Shown piece by piece: positions 1 through 12,865 of a stretch of DNA of 64,000 nucleotides (positions within the stretch are counted from its first letter, which is position 1; each line of letters opens with the position of its first letter). The stretch is from Jaapia argillacea MUCL 33604 (taxonomy: Eukaryota; Basidiomycota; Agaricomycetes; Jaapiales; Jaapiaceae): positions 753,412 through 817,411 of the forward strand of contig KL197712.1 of the NCBI GenBank assembly GCA_000697665.1. Direction: 5' to 3'. A program made the position numbers and the translations under genes. Under the pieces are notes generated by a model. It searched no databases, was not told the origin of the DNA, and was given only the letters and a program-made list of their open reading frames with translations.

Positions 1-369
1 TGCGCGGGCGAAGGGGGTGCAGTAGAATCGGCTGGGAAGGATTGTTGGAGGGAGGAGCTGGTGATGGTTCAGTGGGATCATTGATGTCGGTGGTCTTGGT
101 GCTCCGTTCTAGTTCATCCTTCCGTTGGGATGTTTCAGTTCAGACGGGAGATGCGGTTCGTCGAAGTCAAGACATGTATGTATTCTGAATCAATCCGACA
201 TCGGCGAGGGTTGAGACATACGGGAGTGAAAAACTGCACAGACTTTGTCTCGGAAGTCGGCAGGTACAGTGTATCGAGTAACATTATAAAGGAAGGCACG
301 ACGAGGGTTTAATCCTCACAACAGTACCATCCCTTCCACTCCCAACAACAAAGTCTCTCAACACCTGAA
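1..369. other. No gene recognised at the left edge
   Basis: Only short chance frames are present here, and none gives a recognisable protein. The last part, before the ATG at 370, is C/A-rich with CAACAACAA-like runs typical of fungal 5' leaders. The start of a gene lying off the left edge cannot be excluded. Confidence 0.4.
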
Positions 370-969
370 ATGTTTTCAACTGTACGAACACCGCTGGCCT
401 CGCCGTCACTTAAACAAGGCTTTCATCATGCAAAGGCGTACCCTTTCCCTGGTGGAGGACCCCATTCCCCATCAGTGACAGGCCGCATGCCACATACTCC
501 TCTGCTGCCCCCTGTCCTCCTGGCGTCAACATCGCACGCCAGACCCGTGACCGCACGGGGGCAAGGGTGTGATCGGACATTCTCCGTGTCAGGATATTTT
601 CCTGAGGTTTTTGTACCGGTCTTGTCTGCAAAAGTTGGACCCATACGAGTGAGTGGCTTCTCGCTCGCCTTCATCTGCGACCTGTCTGACAAAGTCAACA
701 AGACTCGGGGTGATCGGGCTGAGATGGCAAACAAGCTTATCTCCAACGGACAGACAGCGCGGAAGGCGAGGTGGGCAGAGCGCAAGGCGAACAAGTCGCT
801 GAGATTGAATCTGACTCCTGCTGTGATCAGCGAGGAGGAGGGCCTGAATAATTCAGTGGCCTCAATGTCGATGACCAAAGTGGGAGGGGAACGGGTAGGA
901 AATGGAGGCTTCAAAAGAGCCAGTGAACGAGTGTCGACACCGTATCCTCGAGAGCGCTGGTTAGATTAA
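370..969 (+). CDS. Unrecognised 199-residue protein, possibly one intron
   Basis: A single open frame of 199 codons runs from an ATG after a C/A-rich leader to TAA. The N-terminal half is rich in Pro, Ser and His. The C-terminal half has a basic stretch (QTARKARWAERKANKS) that could be a short helix or nuclear signal. I recognise no domain and no known family. A possible intron lies near 558-628 (a GGTGTG donor region and a CAAAAG acceptor), so the true product may be shorter. It sits upstream of the CUE/Smr gene on the same strand, about 290 bp away. The intervening 970-1259 holds a C/A-rich leader and no gene. This could be a real lineage-specific gene or a chance frame; the coding evidence is frame length only. 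Confidence 0.35.
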   Translation: MFSTVRTPLASPSLKQGFHHAKAYPFPGGGPHSPSVTGRMPHTPLLPPVLLASTSHARPVTARGQGCDRTFSVSGYFPEVFVPVLSAKVGPIRVSGFSLAFICDLSDKVNKTRGDRAEMANKLISNGQTARKARWAERKANKSLRLNLTPAVISEEEGLNNSVASMSMTKVGGERVGNGGFKRASERVSTPYPRERWLD

Positions 970-1259
970 CCCCTCGTCACCGCATGCTGGTCCGTGCGCA
1001 ATACTTGGTTGGTGTCCAAGGAGTCGTAAATAGTTCCGTGAATTGGAATATTGAGCGTTGCTCGGCAAACTTTGTGTGATCGGGTGGCACCTTGAGGCAG
1101 CTAATATTGGGCTAATAAACAAACATCGCGAACGTTGCTTCCGCCCCGCTATCATTCCCCTCTTTCAACCTTGTCCTCAACCGTCATTCTGTAAATTTAC
1201 CGGCATACAGCCACGCAGCCCCATTCTGCAGTGGGCTTGTTCATAGACATCTCGCCATC

Positions 1260-4071
1260 ATGCTGGCTATCCCAGCACCTCCCTCAAACATCGAGTTTGG
1301 CAACTTTTCAGAAGCAGGGTCATTCCCAGGCAACGAATCCTCCTCTGCTTCCAGATTTCTGCATACTCGCGCGCAATTGTCTGCTATAGCTAGACTGTAC
1401 AAGCCTACGGACAGCTACGACAGCGATGTCGAAGGAGATGACTATTCGCGTGTCAGCCCTTCGTTGGTGTCCAGGGTCGTGGGTCATCTCGACGAGGAGC
1501 GGGAGGACGATCTCAAAGTCTTGTTAAAGGAAACGTTTGGAATGGATGATGACCAGGCAAGTATACTTTTATGCATCCGATGTGACAAAGACTAAGCGCT
1601 GGACGATAAGCTCGAACAACACGTATTAGATCTCATGCACAAACATAGGGACGACATCGCCGGAGTTCCTTTCCTATTCCTTACACCCACTCGGCGACCC
1701 ATTTCTCGCCCGTCTTCTCGGGCTTCATCCCATTCCACTCGCTTGGCTCCCAACAGACCTGAAACGCCCAACTCTGCTCCCAGCTCGCCTCGCGCCTTTG
1801 TCTTTCGTAGACCCCATACCCCTGCCACGTCGCCTCTGGGAATCGGGCAAACTCAAACGACCTCTTATATATCCGCCTTTACCGATTCCAGACCTTCTTC
1901 CCCTACCCCGAGCACTCCGCAGCTGACCCATACATTCGCCAGCAGCTTGCCTGCATCGCCAATGTCGTCGCCTCGTCTTCTTAATGCAAAGGCTTCGGAG
2001 TTCAGGCCCATACCACGTCCCCTATCGGCGGCCTCATCCGTCCCCACGATATCTGGTACACGAGCGGAGACTCCTTCGCCAGACCTTTGGGCGCATAATC
2101 CCAACCGACCGTCTTCGAAGCTGGCTATTGCATCGCCTTTAGTCCCTGACTCCACACTATTGACGCGTGCACTTACGCCGAGCTCATCTCTTCGCTCCTC
2201 ACTCCGTCCCGATGACGACGACGACGAAGATCCCTTCGATCCATTCTCTGCAAAGGCTCTTCCTCGAACCTTTCATCCAATGTCAGCTGCCGACTTTGAC
2301 AGCAATTTGTGGCAGAACTCGCCAAATTCAACCTCGTCCACATCGACTGATGATCAATTGCTCTCCCCCGAGTCCCTAGACCCTCAAGTGTCTTCCCCAG
2401 AGGATCAGGATGTAGACCCTGACGAGGCGGCGATGCTTACCGACGGAATGACGCCTTTTGATGTTCTCAGCTCTGTGTTCGGAGCCTCTTTGGCGCCCTC
2501 GGAGCTGGAAGAAGCTTTGGCCAATAATGGCTATGACTTTGAGCGTGCCATGAGTTGGCTCGTTGATCGCCAGCTGCCCACTCCTCCCGAAGCTCCAGTA
2601 AAGACTCAAAATATGGGTGGTCGAGTGACGCTCGTCTCTAGAGAAGGAAATGGTGTCGTTCGTGGTGGAAGAGCTGGATATATGCCCGTAAACAACGCGG
2701 CTCGAACTGCGCCGAGGTATATCAATGGTCGCCCATTGCCAGGTGGCAATAGGGTCTGCAGATATTTCCTTGCGGGTGAATGCCTTCGAGCAGATTGTCG
2801 TTTCAGGTGCGTCCTTCAACGAATTTCATAGTCCTGCTTTGCTCAGCGAAGAAAATATAGCCACGATCTTGAAAGAGCACTGTGTCGTTTCTGGTTGCGT
2901 GGCTCTTGCGCCAAAGGAGAAACTTGTGAATTTTTGCATCATCTCCCAAATGACGTTGACGTTTCAGGTATCAGCGCCGCAATGTCCCGGACCGAGTTGA
3001 ATCCTGCAGCACCGGAGTTTAGTGCCAGTCCTCCGAGAGACGAGTTCCCAGTCTTGGGGATGGACACTGCCAAGGGTAGGAGAGGATCCAGCCACTACAC
3101 TGATCCTAGCAGAGCAAGGTTCGCCTCTGCGGTAAAGCGCCCTGCCCCTGCTGCCCCTCCTCCCCAAGCGCAGAGCAGTGCAACTTTGGCCGCCCGAAGA
3201 GCTGCGATGGGTTACTCCGCCGAGCCACTTCACCATGTGACCTCCATCGTTGCTCCAAAGCCGTCGCCACGGCTGAAGCTCCGTCAGCCATCGTTGTTGC
3301 CTACCCTGGCAACCGGAGAGTCATTGAATACTCTATACATGGCCTATCGCTCTCGAGCCCTTCAGCTTGGAGCCGCTCGCAACGCGTGTCTGTCCCGCGC
3401 CGCTGACGCATGGAGGCGTGGAGATGGTGCAGCTGCCAAACGATTTAGTAGAGAGGGCCACGACTTGAACGCCAAGATGGGGGCGGAGATGACTGATGCC
3501 GCCGCGAAGTTGATCAGAGAAAGGGCGAGGCACGCTGAGCAGGCAGTCAAGTCGAGGGATTCGGGCTGGTCAGATGACCCCGGAGATCGCACTGCCCGTG
3601 GCAAAGGGTGTGGTGGGGGTTTGGGTGTCATCTTGGGTATCTCTGGCAGGGGTGGCGGTGGAGACGACAAGAAATTGACTCCCGAAGAAAGAACGGAATG
3701 TATGTTGGATTTGCATGGATTACACTCCAACGAGGCTACAGATGTTTTGGAAGACTTCCTTCTTGCTGTGAGTGCCCTCCCCATCCATACACGTCACTCT
3801 CTGATGAAGATCTCTGCAATTTAGTTGGAACAGGAACACTTTTACGGCCTTGGTGAGCTTGAACGTTCTCGTATTCCCAGTTGTGACTCACCGGAGTTTT
3901 ACAGCCTTTTTGATTGTTGGAGAAGAAAAGCATACGGGAAGGCAAGACCCCGCACGCGGGGCCTCTCGGGCGCGATTGGCAACAGGTGTCCGAGAGTGGT
4001 TACACCGGTGGGGATACCCATGGAACGAAAGAGATGGAATAATCTGCGTCGATCCGTTGACACACCAGTAA
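1260..4071 (+). CDS. CUE, tandem CCCH zinc-finger and Smr-domain protein
   Basis: Five exons give about 870 residues: 1260-1560, 1597-2806, 2861-3767, 3825-3852 and 3905-4071. The first intron (36 nt) is unusually short but is the only join that keeps frame. Domains in order are a Ser/Pro-rich region; a CUE-like ubiquitin-binding helix bundle (TPFDVLSSVFG to AMSWLVD, near codon 6-7 hundred bases before the second intron); two CCCH fingers (CRYFLAGEC..C..H and CRFWLRGSC..C...H) split by the 54-nt intron; a basic DUF1771-like helix (LNTLYMAYRSRALQLGAARN); and a C-terminal Smr domain (LDLHGLHSNEATDVLEDFL, then GTGVREWL-type end). This architecture is known for fungal CCCH-Smr proteins and resembles N4BP2-type Smr nucleases linked to RNA surveillance. 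An RNA-binding or endonucleolytic role is inference from the family. Confidence 0.88.
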
Positions 4072-4316
4072 CAAAGGAGCCTCTGGGAAAGGTACGAATT
4101 GGACGCAAAAAAAGGAGTAGTTGGACTTTGGACGAGTGTCCGACTAGGCAGAGATATAAACATGTTGTACTGTAGTTTTAGATGAAGGAATGGAGTTACT
4201 GTGGGTTCATCTCTGGCAGTGATCTTGAAGGCAGAGCCAGCCACAGCCACGCGAACAGCCAACGCGACGCGACCGATGCAACGGCGGCCAGAAATACTCT
4301 GTCTGCAACGTCCAGC

Positions 4317-5807
4317 ATGTCTCATTCTACACGACCTCCTCTCCCTGCAGATCCACAACCTACCCATCGCGAGCGTCCCCATTCTATAGTACAGGCTTTG
4401 GAGCTCGAGCATGCCCTTGACAACGAATCTCTTCCTCCAGATTCTCCTCTTCACGACCGTCCAGCCTCTCTCGATCCACACATTATTGCCTCTATCGTCA
4501 CACAGCTACGCATGTCTTTGGCAGAAGTTACCAGAGAACGCGACGCCCTTGCTCGCCTTGTCTCAGAAGCGAATACACGCGAGGTGGAGTTGAAGGAATC
4601 TCTGCAGCTCACTACCGACAAGTGCACGCACTTGCAGTCGGAGCTAGAAGAGGTTAAGCTCAAGATGAAGGAGGATGAGGAATCTATTACGATGCTCCGA
4701 GGCAAGGTTGAGGAGAGCCGGTAAGCAGTTACGGCATGGTGTCAACAATATCTCAACTCATTTCATCGTAGACGTGGTGTTATGAGACTTCAAAATGAGA
4801 ATCGAAGAATGAGCGGGATATCCAACATGACCATCGACTTGTCGCGGGCGGCTGCACCGTCTTTCGGGACTCCCTCATCCGCCAAGAGAGCCTCTTTTAC
4901 ACCCCTAATGACCGGTTCTGGCACGAATGGTCACCGACGCATCTCATCAGTGTCCGACTCGGGTCTCCTTTTGCGCGACCTCCAACTTACTGAACACTCG
5001 CTCGGGTCAGTTTCTCCCAATCCCCAGATCCTGACATTTGCCGAAAGCGAAAACGCAACGCCCTCCGCTCAGTCCCGACGGTTTTCTGGTTTCTTTGGCC
5101 AGCCTAGTCCGCCAAAGTTACCACAGTCGTCACGCGACTCATTGGAGGCTGATATTGAGCTTCTGCGTGTCGAGTTGAAGGCTATCAAAGTCGAGTTGGA
5201 AGAAAGCAGAAGCGAATTGACGGAGTCGAACGAGGCGCGGGAAGCCTCCGAGACTTGTGTCAGAGCCTTGAGGGACTTCATCGCCCAGAATGGCGTTGGT
5301 ATTCGCGGTGACGAATCGAGCGGTGCTACTCCTTTACCTCCCTCTTCGACCCAAGGAGACGAGGCAGCTGCGAAGAGGAGTGCGCCAGTTGCTGGTGGTT
5401 GGGGGTTCAAGTTGTGGAAGGTCGATGCTGCCACTGATACCCAACCTGGCCCTGCATCGCCTGCCTCCACCACAAGCCGCATATCTCATGTCTCCACCCC
5501 TCCCACCGTTACCCAATTTTCGAAAAAGTTTGGAGGATTCTTTGCCTCGAGAGGAAGCATCTCTTCTACGTCCCCTCCACCTGCGCACCCTATGCCACCC
5601 TTGCAGGCCTTGGAATCGATGTCGAATGAGTCCGATATCTCTTCCGTCGATGATTCTGCGGTGGAACCGATTAGTCCGGTGTCTGAGCTACCTCAATCAG
5701 CCGTAATGGTACGACATGCGCCTTCCTCGATGGGAGGAAGCATGGACGGATTGCAGCATGTGGTGGGCATGGGTGTGGAAGACACGAGAAAGAACCTGTC
5801 TCCATGA
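4317..5807 (+). CDS. Coiled-coil protein, family not recognised
   Basis: Two exons (4317-4720 and 4772-5807) join in frame to give about 479 residues. An upstream in-frame ATG at 4182 would add 45 residues. I prefer 4317 because the extra stretch is compositionally odd and close to the previous gene. Visible parts are a heptad-rich coiled coil spanning the intron (LARLVSEANTREVELKESL and following); a Ser/Pro-rich linker; a second short coiled coil (LEADIELLRVELKAIKVELE); then a low-complexity Ser/Pro tail with two similar Phe-Gly patches (RRFSGFFGQ and KKFGGFFAS). The paired FxGFF-type patches look like linear binding motifs. I know no family with certainty; a cytoskeletal or trafficking scaffold is possible but not shown. 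Confidence 0.72.
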
Positions 5808-6188
5808 TTTTATCCCGACCTTCTCTTTGACCCTATGATGACTTTTACGTGTCCTTTTGCATTGTCTGCCTAGCCGTCGCAGCGTTACCTTGGCTTGTCA
5901 TTTTATGATTCTATTATCCATACCATAGACTCTACACTATACCGTAGCCAATTCATACATTTCATTTGACTCGATGTACGTAGGCAGCTATTTTACATAC
6001 AGGCTGCAAATGTATTCTGCGATCGTCGAGTGTGATCGGGGGATTAGGATGAACGCAGGGTCCTGTGAGTACTTTAGCCTCGCACAGCATTTCCTCGTGT
6101 ATCTATGGAATCTGCCCACACCCTCTTCGTTCAAGCGCCTTTGCTAATATAGTCTCCCTTTTTCTGGTCCTTTCCACCTAATTCTGCC
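5808..6188. other. Intergenic, 3' and 5' flanks
   Basis: No gene is visible. It holds the 3' flank of the coiled-coil gene and the leader of the Zn2Cys6 gene, which is T/C-rich just before the ATG at 6189 (ctccctttttctggtcctttcc region). Confidence 0.5.
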
Positions 6189-9100
6189 ATGGCATCCTCT
6201 CGTCTCAATTCCACTCAGGAGCAAATCCCTTCATCAGCAGGCAGGTCAAGGCGCCGCAGCTCAGCTCTGTCATGCGCTGAATGTCGAAGGTCAGCGAAGT
6301 CCGCTCCTTGAAAACACCACTTGACATCATGCCAATTGTCCAGGTTGAAGCTCAAGTACATTGATCTGACAAGCTCGCTCTTTCTCCGTACCTGACAACT
6401 TTTCCAGATGCTCTCGCGACTTTCCTTGTTCAAATTGTGTCAAGAAGGGTTGTGGCGCAATCTGTCCCGACGGTCAGCACGAGTGTAATCCCCTGGTGGT
6501 TGGATCTGACGGCGTATTGTCCAGGGTCACTTACCACGGGAAAAGGGAACAGGTGAGCACGTTACTTGAGACTTGTAGAGTCTGCGCTCAGATATGTTGG
6601 CAGATTTGTCCTAGCCAACACAGAGGCCCTTCACGAGAAGATTGAGCTACTCTCAAATCGAGTGCGACAATTGGAGGATGCTTTGGCTCAAGTCTATTCA
6701 TCGCAATCTCGGCACCAACACCCCCTCCTACGGGAGGATCTACTTATGATCAAACAACCTCTTGAAAGAGAGAGCGTGGACACGAACGCCCCCATCCACG
6801 AAGCCGACGAAGAGGCCATCGAGGTTGTGGACTCACTGGACTCGTTGTAAGGGCTATCCTCTTTTCGAAATCTTCCTGACCATTCTGCTGTAGGGCCATC
6901 GCTCGTCATGGGGGAGCTACATTCTTCGGCCATACTGCCAACTCATGGGTATGTTTGCCATCTGCCACCTCGTCCGTTCTGTACCTGATGCCGTCCCTTG
7001 CAGTACTTTTTACAGGCAAGTCCGAGTCGTCTCTGGCTTGTTGCCCATACCTCACAGCACTTCATAGAATGAGGCGGGTCTTGGAGAAGAAGATTCCGAA
7101 TCTCCAGGCCTCCAGTTACCAACTGATATCCCTTGGCTCAGCTATACATTTCCATGGGGACCCAGTCTATCTCAATCCACTGAAGATGTTCGAGAAGTTG
7201 TCTATCGTCTCCTCCCGGATCCACCCAGAGCTCAGAAGCTGGTGGATCTGTATTATCGTCACGCCGCCTGGATGTATGCCCTTGTCCTAATCCACTATCC
7301 AGCTTCTAATCACCAAATTTCAGGTACATGCCCATATCTGAAGCAGAATTTTACCAGCCAATCTTCTCTCGATTCTATTCCAACGACATTTCTCCCGATG
7401 AAGGCACTATCGAATGCCACAAACTTGCCGTTCTCTACATGGTCCTGGCTCTCGGCTCTCTCTTAGATCTTGAGAGCACTCCACACTCCTTTGAAGCTGC
7501 TCAGTACTACGGTTTGGGACGCGCGGCGTTATCCATAGGGTCGGTCTTCGCAGAACCCTCTGTGACTGCCATTCAAGCCCTGGTAAGTTGCTCTGAACTT
7601 TCGAAGTCGCTTTTTTAAACAGGTCTTTTCAGCTCCTGTCCTGTCACTTCATGTTTCTCTCAAATATTGAAGGTCCGCGGTGGGCTTCTATGGGTCTTGT
7701 AGTGAAGCTTGCACAAAGCGTCAGTTGATTGTTTGTCCTAACCATTTCTCGAATAACCCCGCCTTCACCAGGTCGGACTCCGTAAGAAGGTTTAGTATCA
7801 CAGTGGTCCGTTCTGACCTCTTCTCGGAAGATCGTGATGGAGGAAAGTGGCGACTCAACCCTGAGGAGACTCAACAGCGCCGTTCGCTCATGTGGGAGAT
7901 TTACACCTACGACTCTTGGCAGGTAAGCGTGTCTCTGGATTCCTCAGTCAGATCTAAACTGACAACCTTGTCATTGTCAAAAGAGTCTCACGTTTGGACG
8001 TCCGCCTTCCTTTGCGTTGTCCCATATCGACTGCCAAATGGCACACGATATCACGAAGAACGACCGAGGGGAAATCGAAATGTCATGTGTGTCCGCATTC
8101 TCTTATATTTTCATGTCCTCTGATTTCTTGCGGGGCGTTGCAGTTGCTGCTTGGAAACACAGGTTCTCAGCCGAATGCCTAAGCCTCGTCCACGACCAAG
8201 TTTTCTGCGCACGCGCTGCTAGCTACGCCACGTTGCAGAAGCTTCATAAAGTTGTTAGTAACTTCTATGTGCCGCCATCATTACGAGTTCCCGGATTCGG
8301 CGGCACGGTAGAATCAGAACCACCATCAACCCAACTTACCATGCAACGATATGTCGGGTTTGCAATCAAAGAAATAAGTGAGCTGTTTTGAAATTCAACA
8401 AGATCCCTCCTCTCACAGTCACAAAGCGTTATTCTATATGCACAGAGGATTTTTCGCCAGAGCCCTGGAGGATAACCCAGAGGACCCCTTGAGCAGCAAA
8501 TACGGGCCTTCAGTTTTGGCCGCGTACAACAGTGCTCGATCCTTCGTCGGCCTAATTCAGAGCTTGTACTCTCAACACCCGGAGTTAACGCCTCGCATGT
8601 GGTTTCTGTACAGTCATGTCTTTTCTTGCGCTGTAAGCTTCCGTGACTGCCTTTTGTGCGCGATGTCTGACCGACTCTTAGATTGTACTGGGCGCAATAC
8701 CGACAAAATGTCCTGGGATGGCCTTCACGCAATCCGCGCTCTCAAACCTTGCTACCGCCTGTACTTTGTTCGAGCATCTAGGTCAGAATCCGAGAGCGCA
8801 ACAGGTTCTGGTAGGTTCTGCACCATACTTGGACTCGATACCTCAGTTTCACACCTTCATAGCCCATCCTCTTAAAACTCAAGGAGAGGGCCTTGGCATC
8901 TGTTGCCGAACACCAATCAAATGCTTCCCCCACCACAAATCGCCTGTCTCCAGGCGCCGTCAGCGTCAAAGATGAAAATGACGAATGGGCCACCCTTGGC
9001 GGTAAATCTCGCCTTGTATCCCGCAAATCCACGCACGCCCCGATCTCGCCAAGTACGGATACATTGTACGACTTCCACTCACGTAGCCCAACGTCCGCGG

Positions 9101-9432
9101 GTTCTCCCGCTTCGACAGAACCAACGCCACCTCCAACCTTTCAACAAATTCCGATGCCGTGGCAAGGATATAGCACTGGAGAAGCGGAGCCCTATCCGTC
9201 GTATACCATGCCCTCTGCACCCTGGCAGGACCCTGCCGTGGGTATGTTGGTACCTCCGAACATGGCTATCGACATGCCCCCACCACAGTCCTTCCCCACA
9301 TATGAACCCATTCTCTTCCCCAAGGGAGCCTTCGTTCCCCAACTAATATCGCCTGTTGGCGCCCCTCTTGAATCTGGCGCCGACGTCACCGAGTCATGGC
9401 GAACTTTCCTGGCCCAATTCAACCACGTATAG
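6189..9432 (+). CDS. Zn(II)2Cys6 transcription factor with fungal-specific middle domain
   Basis: This is a heavily split gene with about a dozen introns. The N-terminal zinc cluster is spread over three exons (6189-6289, 6344-6355, 6408-6472) and reads CAECRRLKLKCSRDFPCSNC, then more Cys. It is the six-Cys DNA-binding module of Gal4-type regulators. A short linker (exon 6525-6552) leads to a dimerisation-type coiled coil (LHEKIELLSNRVRQLEDAL, from 6604). The middle region carries the fungal-specific transcription factor domain, including the usual block WRLNPEETQQRRSLMWE with SLTFGRPPS after the next intron. The C-terminal exon (8893 region to 9432) is Pro/Ser-rich and disordered, a likely activation region. 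Two exons are only 12 nt (6344-6355 and 7004-7015, reading YFLQ), and the intron after the second has a GC donor (GCAAGT). The target genes are unknown. Confidence 0.87.
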
Positions 9433-9807
9433 AGATGTCCCGAGTTACTTGAGGCCGTATACCTTGTAGTTTTAACCACTTTGGAATCTTGGAAGTGTAG
9501 CAAATGGAAGTGTATCTATTATTTTATTCGAGTTAAGATATGGGAAATCTGTGCGAGTTGCAAGGGCCAAACACAACAGAATTCGTGGCCATCCTCCGGT
9601 TTTACGCCGACAGCCTCTCGCTTTTGCCAACACGTCGTTCATTCCAAATTCTTGGGCTCGCGAGCGTCGTCTCTCTTTATTGAAACTGTGGTACTATGGT
9701 CATCCCGGATTCACGGACTCGAAATAAAGTCCCCCTGGCCTCACCCAATGCATTGACAACATTGTGAGACTGACACCACTCGTGAATATGTTGATGTTAA
9801 CGTGCAG
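9433..9807. other. Intergenic plus unresolved 5' end of the zinc transporter gene
   Basis: This holds the 3' flank of the Zn2Cys6 gene and, near 9696-9763, an ATG-started stretch that might be the first exon of the zinc transporter. The phase across the candidate intron 9764-9807 does not fit, so I left it out. Confidence 0.4.
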
Positions 9808-12733
9808 CTCGTGCCTCCAGCATTCCAAGTAGGCTTGTACCACAAATCCTAGCCTCAAATATACTATTGGCGGTCGCTGTTCATACCGGAAAGGATTGGT
9901 TGCTGGCATCCAATGCAGGAGTTTTTTGGATTGTTATGCGCGTTTTGGCTTGCGGAGGATTGGGAGTTGTTGCTTGGGAAGGTTTTACAGGACGGTTGTT
10001 GCGGGCAAAGTCCATAGAGGAGAGGAACGTTTACACGTTTTGCTTGTCAGTTTGGCTGATACCTTCTCTCTTCAGTGGTCGATATTGAGCGTGTCATCTC
10101 TCCTCCTCCTGGTGCAGCAGGCCTGTTTCCTCACCGCGCTGTCTAAACTCTCTTGCACTCGGTAAGCGGAGTTCACCATTTCCTGATGGCGTGTGGTATG
10201 AATGACCTTTTGTTGCGCCAGCGTCATCATCTTGACGACATACTCTTCCGTCTGGCTGAAATCACTCGTTCGCCCCACATCGGTCAGTCTCCAACGCATA
10301 CATACGGGAGATCTGATCCACTCAAGCGTCCTCTTAGGCAACACAAGCCCTTACGATTGCCACCGCACTCCTCCTCTCGTTCGCCTCCGACGCAACCTCA
10401 ATCCAGGAGGGTTTCCGCGCACCAATTCCGACCTACTGTGCCATATTGCTTTATGCGGCGACTTCGATTGCCGTTGATCATGCACATGGCATACTGTCCA
10501 CGAGAATTGGACGCCACTCAAGTTTAGCGGGGAGCACTCTGGGTGCATGCCTTCTTTGCCTTCCTATTTACGGATTTGTCGCCATAATGGTATGTACATC
10601 TCCTCTATACGCGCAACCTCGTTTAATGCCTTCCCCGATTATCTAGTTGCCTCCTCCCCCAACACCAATACTCCCATTCCTGTCCCTCCTTGCTCTCCCT
10701 TTGCTTGCCTGTTCGTCGCTATTCACTTCACCCAATATGATCCGTTCTGTCGCGGTGTCTCCGTCTCCATCGCGACACTTCGTATGGGCATATTCTTCAA
10801 GCACTGTTCTCGCGGCTTTTCTTGGATTCCTTTTGTTTGCACATCCTCCGACTTGGATGGATCTTCTCGTCGGCTCGCTATTACTTTGCGGTCAGTCGGC
10901 CTTCACAAGCGCCTCTTATGCTGCTGATTTAACGTCATAGGTATGTATCCGAGGGACCTCAGTACCTTATCTAACGTTTCACCGTCGCACACTGCTCAAC
11001 TTCGATCTTACCTCAAAACTGTACTTGAAAATCCTGAGAGTCGGAAAATTTTCTACTTCTTGATGCTCAACATGTGCTACATGTTGGTTCAAATGTTGTA
11101 TGGTGTTTGGACGAATAGTTTGGGTCTTATATCAGATGGTTGGACTTCGCCGTCTGTCATGAGTTTTTCATCGCTGAGCTTTCTTCGTAGCGATTCACAT
11201 GGCGTTTGACTGCATGGCTATAGGCGTCGGCCTGTTTGCATCTGTGATGGCAACTTGGCCTCCCAATGAACGCTTTACCTATGGGTATGTTTTTTATGGT
11301 CCCTGTTGTTAGGAAATGCCTCTCAGAACTCCCCTAGGTATGCCCGTATAGAGACGCTGTCGGGCTTTGCAAATGGAATCTTTCTGATTTTGATATCCGT
11401 TTTCATCATCTTTGAAGCGATTCAGCGACTGTATGTCGTTGAGATTTGATTTCATTCCATAACGACAAACCGCCTGAGCTCATACCTATTATAGACTGGA
11501 GCCCCCCACCATGAATACCCATCAATTACTACTCGTCAGCTCCATCGGTCTCGCGGTCAACTTGTTCGGCATGTTTGCTATGGGGGGGCATCATCATCCT
11601 GTGAGCCGTCTTTATATCTACCCTCCTGGTGGCATGACGTCAACAAATGTATACAGGGGGGCCATTCCCACTCACACGGCCACTCCCACTCACATACACC
11701 ATCCCTCCCTGCATCGAGTGGACACGCCCACTCACATCCCGTCGATGAAGCCCCAACTCATAATCACGGTCATCACGCTGATGACTTATGCGACCATGGT
11801 CCATCAAACAATCTTCCCCATTCTCACTCCGAGGGTTCTATCGCACATCCACAGCTTCATGCACATTCCCCAAGTCACGAGCACGGTCACCGCCCCGGGT
11901 TACTCAAGCCAAACAGTAAGCGTCAATTCCATGGTCCATCGCTTCACATTCTAGCAGACCCCTCCGCCAAACTCGCAGTCGACCATGATGGAGACCACTC
12001 TCCCCTACCTGCACACATTGCCAACATTACGTCTCCTCTCACACCGAATTATCGCTTTGGCCATGACGATCACTTTGATACCCATCATCATGCTGAACAT
12101 ATACCCAACCTGCATGACCATTCACACTCGCACTTGAGCACTCACGAGGGACATAGTCATAACATGCGAGGCGTATTCCTCCATGTGATGGCGGTATGTT
12201 TACTTTGGCTCTTCGTCTCGAACTGGTTTGACGAAACTTCGTAGGACACGCTCGGCTCGGTCGGAGTGATAATCTCAACACTCTTGATACAGTTTTACGG
12301 ATGGACTGGCTTCGACCCGATAGCATCCTTATTCATTGCAGTATTGATAGCAGCAAGTGTGATTCCCCTTGTCATAGACACCGGCAGAGTCCTTGCTCTG
12401 GACGTTACTGATCGTGAACAGCCTGTGCGGGAAGCTCTGTCCGAGGTGTGGAACTACTTCCCCATTCCTGAGCATATTACTGACGAATTGTCATAGTTGT
12501 CATCAATCACTGGACTCGAATGCCACACTTCGCCTCGATTTTGGCCAAAGGATGCGAGCACACTCATTGGATCGATTCATATTCGGTTACAAGGTGATCA
12601 ATCGCACTCGCCTGTGTCGAGCGGGAGTCAGGGGAGGGTGAATGAGGTGGTGGAAAAAGTCGATTCATTGCTACGGAGCAGGATACCCGGTCTCGAGGAA
12701 CTTACCATACAGGTAGAAAAGAGTGACTGTTGA
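9808..12733 (+). CDS. msc2: Msc2/Cis4/ZnT5-like zinc transporter (CDF family), 5' end unresolved
   Basis: Twelve exons are readable: 9808-10028, 10076-10161, 10222-10282, 10338-10589, 10647-10890, 10941-11138, 11191-11284, 11338-11430, 11495-11600, 11657-12193, 12245-12445 and 12497-12733. They give about 776 residues without the start codon, which lies upstream and was not found. The N-terminal half is a set of hydrophobic helices of the long Msc2/ZnT5 type. The C-terminal half is a cation-diffusion-facilitator core: the first metal site is in IHMAFD (H-x3-D, start of exon 7) and the second in HVMAD spanning the intron at 12194-12244. Between them exon 11657-12193 encodes a cytosolic loop with about 41 His in 179 residues. 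Family members carry Zn2+ into the ER and early secretory pathway, usually with a Zrg17-type partner. The length and the long N-terminus favour Msc2 over short CDF proteins. Confidence 0.88.
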
Positions 12734-12865
12734 CATGAGAGAAAGGCCCGGCTTTTCGCTCTTCGTCCCGATGTACAAGAATATCCTTGAGAAAGATCGG
12801 GAGCGGAATGAATTTTGCACCCGCCACGATTGGAGCCCGATAACAGCGGTTGGTTAGCTACTGCG

